A DNA stretch of 64,000 bases from Xiphydria camelus (taxonomy: Eukaryota; Arthropoda; Insecta; Hymenoptera; Xiphydriidae), in assembly GCA_963678675.1 (NCBI GenBank), contig OY783193.1, positions 12,076,822 to 12,140,821 on the forward strand, written 5' to 3'. Positions 55,300 to 64,000 of this stretch are shown piece after piece. Numbering within the stretch: the first letter of the stretch is position 1; each line of letters starts with the position of its first letter. The notes beneath the pieces were generated by a model. That model had not been told where the DNA came from. It was given only the letters and a program-made list of their open reading frames with translations, and made no database searches. The position numbers and the translations under genes were made by a program.

Positions 55300-55542
55300 G
55301 TTTAGTATTTGCGTAAAAAATGTTTATAGTTTTTAATTCGATTTGTAATTTGTATACAATATTAAATGTCACAGGAAGAAGAAATTATCCGAATTATCGA
55401 CGATGTATTGTAGTTGCACTTTTAAAATCGTTTTAAAGCTTTGATAAAGCCGAAAATGAAAAATGAAAAAATGCGGGATAAATAATTTTGTTCAAATTTC
55501 TCGAATCTGCAATAAAGAAAATTAGTGAGAGAATACCGAATT
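55300..55542. mobile_element. AATTCGG-family fragment, reverse orientation
   Basis: GAAAATGAAAAATGAAAAAA-like stretch, TTCTCGAATCTGCAATAAAG and terminal ACCGAATT correspond in reverse to the left part of the 44327-44642 copy. Confidence 0.65.
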
Positions 55543-55610
55543 ATAGGTCGAAAATGCGCGACAAAAGTCGATTCTGTGCCGCAGAGCAAAACCGCCGTCT
55601 CGCTTAAGCG

Positions 55611-56054
55611 TCTTGTCCTGGTTGAATTCACTGGGAAAGCCGCCATGTTTTCTCTAAGATCATAGATCCCTTCTCATTTCCAGGTTTCGCTGATGAATCA
55701 TGGTTTTTTCGATAAAAGAGACCTTCAAATTCTTACACGTAGTCTTAGTTTTGCTAATGAATGTTCCTTTAATTGAAACATAACTTTATCTACGAAAAGT
55801 CCCGAGCGCTCCCCGGATTGAACAAATCATTCATTGCTGGACTACAATAGTTTACTGTGAAAAACGAAGAGTGCGTGTAACAATTTGATGGTCCCCTCTA
55901 CCGGAAACACCACAGTTCACCAGTGAAATCATTTTTATTTGGAAATAAGAAGGAATCTAAATTCTCACTAACATCACCTCGTGTTCATTATCCAGAAAGA
56001 CTTTGCATGTAAGAGTGTACGTAAAACATGGCGGCTTCACCAACCAGGACAAGA
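55611..56054. mobile_element. 444-bp inverted-repeat element, TCTTGTCCTGGTTG ends
   Basis: TCTTGTCCTGGTTG at the left is exactly mirrored by CAACCAGGACAAGA at the right; AAGCCGCCATGTTTT just inside the left end mirrors AAAACATGGCGGCTT at the right. Single copy in the window, no ORF. Confidence 0.82.
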
Positions 56055-57269
56055 TCCTTAACGCACCTTTATATTCCATGCTACCTTTACTTGCTCTTTC
56101 AATGTTTTACTTCTGTTCTTTCAATTTTCGTTTATTTCAAATCATTATTATTTCCTTCGGTTTTCTCCATCTCCGTCATTATACACAGTGCTCTTAGGAG
56201 ACTTCGTCTCAGAGCATGAATGAATAAACGCATCATCTTATCGCGATTATCGCTACGGACGAAATTCGAAAGCCATGCAAAGCACGAGTCGCGTCGATAC
56301 TGCAGTATGCCGTAGCGAGCGCGAAGAGACGACGGCAATTGAGTCAGTCGAATTTAAGTACACCAAGTGCCCTACGGCGCGTACACGTCACGGGTACAGA
56401 AGAGGGCCTCTGTCAAGGACTGCAGCAGCGGTGCTAGTTTCGAGAAACTCGCCTACAGTGGCCGGGGGAGAGGAGAAGGGAGGGGGGAGGCTATTGATGC
56501 AATCATCCATGAGTTTCGTAAGACACCACGCTTACTCGTACGCGTCCCCACGAGATCCCTCTCGGAGAAAACGCGCGGGGCGCATCGGAGCCGCTCGCGG
56601 CTCTTCCTCCCGCCGCGGCCGTCGAGAGGGAACGACGGTTCCCGGTGCGAACGAATTATTGTGAAACGTCGTCGAGAGCCGCGCGCGCGCGTATGCGTAT
56701 ACGCGCCGCGCCGGGTGAGTACAGAAACGGCCCCGAATACTCGGCGTCTCTCTAACCCGTGAAAGTAAGAGCCGCCGTGTATGTACGCGGCCTTGATTCG
56801 TGCGGGGTTAGCGCCCGACATCCAGGACGGCCGAACCCCGTTCGTTATTGCTCAACGGCATTTGGACATGCAGGCCCGGGCGCTCGCGCGCCGCGGTACT
56901 CGCGATCGTGACGAAATTCCGTTGGGATGTACCTCCGACGAGGAGTGACGATGTTCGCCCGAGGAGAAGTGCGGCGCGAGCGAATGTCGCGTGCGACATG
57001 CGGAGGGGACCGTTTTGAAACGGCGACAAGGGCGGGCGAGCATCGTGCGTGACGACGGTTGAACCGCTCTCTCGTCGTCGTCGTCGTCGTCGAGCAGCGC
57101 GCGCCTCCTGCGGGAGATTGTCGGAGAGCGAGGGTCGAAACGGGGGCGTTGGGAAATCGGCGAGGTCGTCGCGAAGGGAACAGCCGCTCCGAGGTGTCGA
57201 AGGTGGCGCGAGGATTCGACATTGATTATTATCGCGCGGCGATTCGCGACGTTGTTCCGTAAACCTACG
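56055..57269. other. No gene seen
   Basis: CpG-rich after 56.3 kb; CGT tract at about 57072-57093. Confidence 0.5.
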
Positions 57270-57783
57270 CTGTAAAGATTTTGTTTCCAAGTTTACTAAA
57301 CATGTGTGGGAAGCTTTACGCATATGCAGTGTAGCAATATTACGAAACACTCTTATAGTAAATTTGCCACACCGAGATGTAGTAATTTTACGACATATTC
57401 GCGTAGTTGACTTACTACATTATGAGTGGTGTAAATTTACTGCACGAATGTTTCATAAAATTACTATATCATATATGTGTGTGCATAAAACTTCCTACAA
57501 CGTGTTTAGTAACTTTATTAAACTAGAGTGTAGCAATTTTACTAGGCGAATGCTTAGTAAATAATTACCATAATTTAGTAATTTTAATAATGAATTAAAG
57601 AAAAAAGAGAACTCCGCTGATATGCGGGAAGCGATGGATACAATGATTAGAAACTGTTTTATAAAAGAAAAGTATATATCTACTCAATTATAGGAAATTA
57701 TCAGTTCAAGTAACCAAATCTGCGTTCCCCTGCCCGTGATCGCTAATTTAGTCAAAAATCTACCAAATTTTTTTTCCCAGTGT
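57270..57783. repeat. AT-rich block with dispersed GTAGTAATTTTAC repeats
   Basis: At least eight variants of GTAGYAATTTTACKA occur in both orientations between 57330 and 57590. The outer borders (CGCTGTAAAGATTTTG and AATTTTTTTTCCCAGTGTA) are weakly inverted. Probably a further transposon with internal repeats. Confidence 0.45.
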
Positions 57784-58743
57784 ACGAGTAGATTACGCAG
57801 TCGCGCGGACGTGGCGAAAGGGTGAACGTGCGAGGGAAATTCTCGGAGATAAAATTGACACGGGCGCGAAAAGAAAGAAAGAAAGGGGAGAGAAGAAAGT
57901 GTCGCGCGCGAAAATACAGGCGGGCGTTCCGCCTCGAGAGGTTCGTTCGACTGCTTTCTTCCGACGGCGGCGATCGAGAGTAAAAGCCGTTCGAGGGAGA
58001 AGGAGCGGCGATACGCGTTGGGAGAAGAGAGATGTAACGCGCGCGCGAGAGAAAGGTGAAAGCACTCTCACCTCGCGGCTCACCACGGCGAGTAAAGGCG
58101 CGGCGAGGCGAAGCGCGATATCCGCGGCCGCTTTTTCCACTTCGACCCGCTCTCGCGGCCGATCGACCTCCCTTTTCTCTCGCTCCGATCCGCGGTTTGC
58201 GGCGGGGGTTGGAGACACGCGATGCTTCCCCGGACGCAATAGCCCGCTGTCGGAGAGCAACGCCGGCACCGCGCTGCTATTCGCAGGAACTCGGGGAACC
58301 GCCGCGCGGCGGTCTTGAGACACCGATAGCGGGCGTAGACCTCGCGCTCCGCTCGGCATCGCGAGTCACACGAGTCGGAACAACGTGGCCCTGAGTCTTT
58401 ATAAAGCGTTGCAACACCCAGAGGCACCGCTGGAGATACAAGCGGCCCGTATCTATTATTACGAGAGACTTTTACAGCGGCCCATGGTCACCGCGGCTAT
58501 AGGTGTTTCCTTCGGGATCAGGTGTCCGACGGCGACGGCGATTTGCGAAAGACCATAAGAAGGTGAGGGGGGCGATTTCGTGACGCTAATGGGAAATTGT
58601 GAAACGGATAGCGACGCGTGCATATATGCGCGCGCGCGAACTCGACGTCCTCGGCACCAGCGGCGACGAGATACCGGGATGCAGAAATATCCTCTTCCTA
58701 ATCGAGGAGAGTTGCTGTACTCGAGCGCGCGTGTACAGCGAGT
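57784..58743. other. No gene seen
   Basis: CpG-rich sequence without recognisable exon. Confidence 0.5.
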
Positions 58744-58993
58744 ACACGGAGAAAAATGTTCGTTAAGAATCACCGCGAAAATCACGTGACTATGGGACAC
58801 GATGCCAACGACCAAATATTTACCGTAGACCACGGTACAATTCATTTATCCCTTGCTCTGTTTCAGTCATTTGTTTTCCTGAAAAAACAGTCAATTCAAC
58901 ACTGAAGCACATGTAAAAATTTGGTCGTTGACATCATGTCATATGGTTACGTGAATTTCACGGTAATTTTTAATGAAAGCTTCTCTCCGTGTA
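58744..58993. mobile_element. Inverted-repeat element, ACACGGAGA ends, ~75-bp arms
   Basis: ACACGGAGAAAAATGTTCGT at the left pairs with GAAAGCTTCTCTCCGTGT at the right; AACGACCAAATATTTAC mirrors AAAAATTTGGTCGTTG further in. Ends resemble the ACGGAGAGAAGAG family but the interior differs. Confidence 0.8.
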
Positions 58994-60147
58994 GAGTCGC
59001 GCCTCAACTCGATCCTGCGCCCTCGCTTGAGCGCGCGGAAATACGCGACGGGTTCCTTCGCACCCAAGATCGGGCCGAGTAAACGCGTTCACCTTCGTCA
59101 ACGCGGACAACAGGACCTGACACACCCTCTCCTGCGCTCTTGATCCTGCGCGAGAGACGGCGCGGGGATCCTTTACGTAACTCGTCGCACCAGCGCGGAC
59201 CGCGCTACCTCTAAGTCCGGATAAAGCGAAGCAATGTGATTGCGTAACGCGAGTTTCGGCGTGGCACGCCGGGCCGCGTTGGGAAACGTCGTTCGTTTCG
59301 TGCCGCTCAAAATGTGGGCCATCGGCACATCTAGTCGCTCGAGAACTCCGACAAAAACAACTTATGATACACGAGGGCACGGTGACTAGGCCGCGCGCGT
59401 CCTGCTGCCGGTCCGGTTCGCAGCGAATTTTACCTATTCCAACCAGCGCGCGTGGGCCGGCCGCTGTATCTTTGGACGCGATAATATAGCGTGTTTTAAA
59501 CTCGTTCCGTTCGACGAGGCGAATTATATCGGCGTACCGCGCGCGACCCGTGTGAAAACGATCGCCGTGACGCGAGGAGCGGAAGCCTCGTCGCGTCATC
59601 GAGCAACCTTTGTGCGACGCGGTAGGTGGTCGACGACACTCCGCGCCTCGCTACACCCGTCTGTGACCGGTCGTGAAACTCTGGTACGACGATTAACCTA
59701 AAAATTCTCACGCACGCGATTGCGCTATAAAGCCAAGAGCGACGTCGTACACGACGACAAATTCGCGTGTAACGGTACGCGTTACGACGGGGCAGCTGGT
59801 GGTGGTAGCGCCGATTGAAGAGTAAAAAAAACTGCACACTCGCGTCAGCGCCATCTCGTTACGCACCGCGGAACCCGCTCTTCACGAACGTATGAGTTTG
59901 CGGACGAGAGATGGCGCGCGATTCGCTCGCGGCAGCGAGCTCTCGGGGGGACAATGTCAATGCCAGCGAGCACGTGAGCTCGCGGAGGAAATCGATACGT
60001 TTCAGTGTCAAACGCTCCCGGAGGGAGAGAGAGGGGTGGCGAACGAGCCCCGGAACGCCGAAACGGTACGGGTCTCGATTCGCGACCCGTGCGCGTGCCT
60101 CCGGGATGCCCGAGACCTTGGCAGGGTAGTCTCGCGGGAGATCCTAC
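58994..60147. other. No gene seen
   Basis: CpG-rich sequence without recognisable exon. Confidence 0.5.
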
Positions 60148-60681
60148 AGAGAGAGAAGGAATCAGTTGGATATAGTGATAATTGCTCGCGGGGTTGCAAG
60201 TCATTATTCATTTACGTCAATTACATCTTTTTTTTTCGTATTAATTTGATATTTCCGTGGTGTCGGGGAAGAAGGGGATAAAGTCCATTTTTCGTCAAAA
60301 CGGGATATGTCTATACTTCGACTTATTATATCAAAACCTTCTTTATGGGCCTTGTCACTTGAATATAAAACGAAGAGTGTATTCGTATCTTAGTCTGAAA
60401 ATTTGAGCATCATAAATGTTAAGCCTGTGATTTATAATTTATATCAAAACTTTAATTTAATTTCCTGAACACTCTCAAAAATCGACTTATCTCCTGTTTC
60501 CCCGGCACCACGGATTTTTTCCTTGAAATCACATTGGTACTATTCCACACTATTGCAAGGAAGAGATATCTAATTAATGTGTGTATTAAAAGATTTCATT
60601 GATACCTATAAATAAACAATTACTTGCGAGCCCCGCAAGTAATTTTCAATAGATTCAACTAATTCTTTTTCTCTGTGTACG
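60148..60681. mobile_element. TTACTTGCGGGGTCGC-family element, copy 5, interrupted
   Basis: AGAGAGAAGGAATCAGTTGG at the left, TTCAACTAATTCTTTTTCTC at the right. Split in its TTTGATATTTCTTCCTTG segment by a 259-bp insertion. Confidence 0.85.
60255..60513. mobile_element. Nested inverted-repeat element with ATTT target duplication
   Basis: CCGTGGTGTCGGGGAA at the left, mirrored by TTTCCCCGGCACCACGG at the right (one mismatch over 16). Flanked by ATTT at 60251-60254 and 60514-60517. Comparison with four uninterrupted copies of the host element confirms the borders. Confidence 0.85.
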
Positions 60682-61449
60682 CGGTTTTACCACGCACGTG
60701 CCGTTTTCTCACGAGAATTCCGTATGCAGAATTTTCCACGGGAAAGCCTAAAAAAATGCACGGCGCAGGGCTCGACATATTTCCGTAGCGTTTCATCTCG
60801 CAGGATTTGCCGATGGAAGATCTATACTACCGCTGATCACAGATCTTATCGAAGCGGTCGTTCGACTCCCGACAGCGGGCACTCGGATGCGTTTCCAGAA
60901 GGCCTGAAGGATGGCTAGTCATTTGTCCGCGTTGATGTCCCTCTTAAGAATCTCGGAAAACCGCTATGCCCGGTAAATTACGAGGGTTTTTCGTTCCGAC
61001 CTCCTCAACCACCCCCGCTGCGCTCGCAACGAGACTTGCCGCTGCGAGGAAATGAGTCGTAATTTTTGTCTCCTCGGCCACTGCGCGAGACCTAGCCTAG
61101 TCGAACCGATACAAAGACGTCACGCTCGTTACCACGAGGGATGTACCGTTTCTCGCTGCATGCGATGGACCGCGCTCGTCCGGTCAAAGGGCTCGAGCGA
61201 ATGGGAGGAGGTGTGTACAGTTATCGCTTCGGGAACGAGGCAATCCTCTCGTCGACTTTTCGAGAAGATACGCGTGAACGGGCGCGTCCTTTGCGGGAAA
61301 CCTGCGAGTCGACGGAGGTGGTAAAAAACGAGTAGACACGGGGGTTCGGTCGCGTAATGGCGGTCGACGAACGCGTAGGCTCCCTCTGGTCTGCTCGTAT
61401 AAATTGATACGGTGTGGACGATTTTCGGCAGATTTACGGGACGACGAAT
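60682..61449. other. No gene seen
   Basis: No recognisable exon or repeat. Confidence 0.5.
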
Positions 61450-61633
61450 AAGGTAGGTCGAGGCGAATCGGATCATAGATCTGTATTTCTTATAAATTGT
61501 GAAAATGAGTATTTTAGCTGTTCGCATTACTTCATCGGAGAGAAATGAAGTGATACGAACGATCGAAATGCTCATTTTAAACGTGATCTAAGAAATATAG
61601 ATTTACGATTCGATTCGCCTCGGTCTACCCTAC
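61450..61633. mobile_element. Palindromic element, ~88-bp arms
   Basis: AGGTAGGTCGAGGCGAATCG at the left mirrors CGATTCGCCTCGGTCTACCC at the right; AATGAGTATTTTAGCTGTTC mirrors its counterpart near the centre. Confidence 0.8.
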
Positions 61634-61936
61634 AGAGATGATGATAATCGCGTGATTTTGTCGCGAAACGAAAATCAGAATAATCGTATCACATCGCGTG
61701 AAAAACTCATAAGCGAATCTTTCGGTAGAATCTTCTTCGAAAAACTTCGATTATCGCGCGAAGAGCGACTCAACATCACCGTAGCGTCTACGGAGCATTT
61801 AACAATGACCAGGAAAACATATCGCTCTCCTGCCCTTTTTTCGTCCTACAAAACCAGCGAATTACGAAATCTCCCGTAATGTCTGACATTGTGATACAGC
61901 GACAATGAGCACGATCCAATCAAAGATGATTCTGAC

Positions 61937-62117
61937 CTTTGCATCGGGGAGGATTTTCGGGTTTGTCTTTGTCCGCGTCGACAACTACTATGGTGACCTC
62001 GCACACTTTGACGGGATCCATCGGGGCGTCCAGCGTCCCGACGACGACGCCACCGAAGGGAGCGCCGGTTGTCCCGATCCTGGTTATGCCGAGATCGCGC
62101 GATTCAACCTCGGACAT
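61937..62117 (-). CDS. Candidate first coding exon; possibly a distal E75 exon
   Basis: The ATG at 62117 opens MSEVESRDLGITRIGTTGAP, then FGGVVVGTLDAPMDPVKVCE and VTIVVVDADKDKPENPPRCK, ending AAAG|GTCAGA in phase 1. The frame is open for 700 bp, uses GC-ending codons evenly and, unlike nearby chance frames, is not Arg-rich. Phase 1 with a final G is exactly what the E75 first-finger exon needs (…CK-EFDGTT). I do not recognise the peptide and it does not look like fly E75C. It could instead begin another gene, or the plus strand could be the coding one (also open). Low-to-moderate confidence. Confidence 0.32.
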
Positions 62118-62872
62118 ACCGCGCGGGGCAGCACAACGGACAACGTGCGAGATACTGTTGGGAGAGTCCGCGGCAGAGGCGACGCGTACTAGAGGGGCTG
62201 ATCCATGAATGGAGGGGGGATGAGAACGACCCCCTTTTGCGCAAGCGTGAGCGTGCCCACGCGTTTTGGGGGAGCTGCTCAAATCGCGCCGAGGACGGCC
62301 GTGCCAACGTCGGAGAGTCGCACCCCCGCCCCCGCTACATTTTTCCCCACCTCCGTCGTGTTTGCGTACGGCAGGTGTAACAGCGCGGTTCCGTGACTTT
62401 TCGCGTGACGGGTGAACGATCGGAACTCGCGTGATAGATGGTTCCGATAGAAATACCGCCCCTTTCGAGAGTCGATGGCCTCCCTCGCTCCGTCTCCGTC
62501 TCTCCCTCGCCACGCCGCGAGGAGAAGAGAATGAGGTTGAGATATTTTTAAGGCGCCTGGTCGCTGACCCCAGGTCGCGGGGATGACGCGAGCGGCTAAT
62601 AACGACGCGTGGGTGCTGCACGTATCGCGAGCACGTCTTTGTACGCCACGCAGTGCCAGTGTGTATGCGCGGCCAATGGACGTCAATTGCGGAGGCACTT
62701 ACGTTCGACGGCCACGCGCGATGTGGTAACGATGGTACGTCAGGTGCCGGGATGTCCGAACGGGAGATATTACGAACTGCTACTTACCTGCAACGTGAAA
62801 GGAAGAAAATTGTTAGATCGACGAGATGAGTGGAGATTTTTATCGGGGAGAGAGATGAGTAAATATCGAGAG
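62118..62872. other. No gene confirmed
   Basis: Possible 5' region of the candidate exon. A plus-strand frame ending at 62971 runs into the hairpin below; weak. Confidence 0.4.
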
Positions 62873-63115
62873 GAATTGAAGGGTTTCTTTCAAAAACAAC
62901 ATTTGTCAAAAGCGCCAATCCATGTAGTATTGGTAATACTGCCTACTCTTTCGTTGTATCTAGCCGTTTAGTGGTGCCTACTCTTTCATTATATTATAAC
63001 GAAAGAGTATGCACCACTACACGGCTAGATACAACGAAAGAGTAGGCAGTATTACCAATACTACATGGATTGGCGTTTTTGACAAATGTTGTTTTTGAAA
63101 GAAACCCTTCAATTT
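62873..63115. repeat. 240-bp near-perfect palindrome, ~119-bp arms
   Basis: 62874-62993 and 62996-63115 are reverse complements with about four mismatches and almost no loop (centre near TTATATTATAA at 62994). Each arm contains GCCTACTCTTTCGTTGTATC and CCAATCCATGTAGTATTGG. Very young by identity; unlike the other elements it has no AT-rich TIR-type end that I recognise. Confidence 0.92.
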
Positions 63116-64000
63116 CAAAGGCAATTCTCGCTTAGAATTAAAAACCCTAAGTGACTACTGCTCCAAGAATCCCTCGCAGTAACTGCAAAGCAAAGTTCCT
63201 TCCCCCGAGGAAGTCGTTCAAGACGACATTCGCATTTCATTTTTATACTTGACATTCTCGCACTAGACGATACGTTATCAGTTGAAGTTCTTTTTTTCGA
63301 CATTGCGGAGAACGCGCGAGCGCGTACGATTGCCGCCAACGTCCCAACGCACCTACACAACCGTGTACCACCCCTTGCGCACGTCTCCCCAAGCTCCTCT
63401 TTCTCTCCAACGGCGGTACCGCGCTCGCGATAACGCCTGCGGACCGCGCGCGCACCGGGAACGGCGAATTGGCGGCGCGGGGGCGCGAACTCGGCGTACC
63501 GACCCGCGAGATATCAATTCCCTGTCGTACCGACGGCGAATTCGCGAAATCCTCGCGAAAAGGCAGTGCTGCCGCGGCGCGGATCGCGCGCCAACTCACG
63601 CGTGGCGCTTGTATCGCGCGTCCGTGAGAACGGGACCCGCGCGCGCAGAAGCGCGCACCTCCTCTCCGCGTGTGTCGGTGCACCTTGGAAATCCATCTAC
63701 CGGGGGCCGCGCGCTGACGGCGGGTCGTTGACCGAGCGCGAAGGAAAGTGGGACAGCACGGCGAACTCGGAGAGCTGATATATACGCGCGTGAGGGGCCT
63801 TGAGATTACTGACGCATGCGCCCCGTTCCGCGCACCGGTCGGCGTTCTGTACACTTGTCCGTCTATTTCGTTCAGTAGGTAATGGCACGAGATGCCGGCC
63901 ATTACTGCATTTGCGGGACGCGCTATGAGCACATAGTACGAATCACGCGTACTATACGTACTCGTAAGTACGCGTACGTATGTATATGCGCGCACCTATC
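63116..64000. other. No gene seen
   Basis: CpG-rich sequence to the window edge; no exon recognised. Confidence 0.5.

Noticed and set aside
61939..62208. Plus-strand frame over the candidate exon
   Set aside because: Also open, but no good acceptor or donor bounding it; the minus strand has a donor with E75-compatible phase, so I preferred that.
62609..62971. Plus-strand frame with a plausible-looking middle part (YYELLLTCNVKGRKLLD)
   Set aside because: Its C-terminus is made by the left arm of the palindrome at 62873, and the N-terminal part is CpG-biased; not enough to call a gene.

Overview
The window looks like nuclear DNA from a holometabolous insect, most likely a hymenopteran and plausibly an ant. 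The reasons are spliced genes with GT-AG introns, an insect-type E75 nuclear receptor, very CpG-rich non-coding DNA, many GA, CGT and TAGG microsatellites, a 200-N scaffold gap (34786-34985), and dozens of short AT-rich inverted-repeat transposons. There are no bacterial operons. Species cannot be settled from sequence alone.

The one clear host gene is the ecdysone-induced nuclear receptor E75 (Eip75B orthologue), on the minus strand from about 14.4 kb down to 0.65 kb. I traced every exon junction. A shared 3' body (hinge exon 3101-3342, ligand-binding and F-domain exon 655-2775) can be entered from three alternative first exons. The A-type exon (14182-14419) splices to the first zinc-finger exon (13630-13718) and then the second-finger exon (6535-6679), giving 944 aa. 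The B-type start at 6796 reads straight through the acceptor of the second-finger exon, giving 874 aa with no first finger. The D-type exon (3884-3947) splices to the hinge and gives 808 aa with no DNA-binding domain. Splice phases agree in all three cases. Candidate hormone-pathway sites lie upstream: two YCAAGGYCR half-sites before the D exon and an ecdysone-response-like inverted repeat before the A exon.

From 14.5 to about 61.9 kb I see no other host coding gene. At 61937-62117 (minus) there is an open, codon-like segment ending in a donor whose phase would fit the E75 first-finger exon. If it is a distal E75 first exon, most of the window is one large E75 intron.

That stretch is full of mobile DNA. 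It holds a piggyBac derivative with TTAA duplications that keeps only the cysteine-rich C-terminus of its transposase (21858-22805), and about ten families of short inverted-repeat elements, several nested inside each other (17.2, 39.2, 53.9 and 60.1 kb). Two striking hairpins occur at 32.6 kb and 62.9 kb.

The best candidate for something undescribed is a ~2.1-kb unit at 41745-43865. It has an array of ~50-bp repeats on the left, an array of ~32-bp repeats on the right, both built around a CCTATATAGG-like core, and between them a small two-exon gene with its own TATA box and poly(A) signal. The TATA box lies inside the last left repeat.
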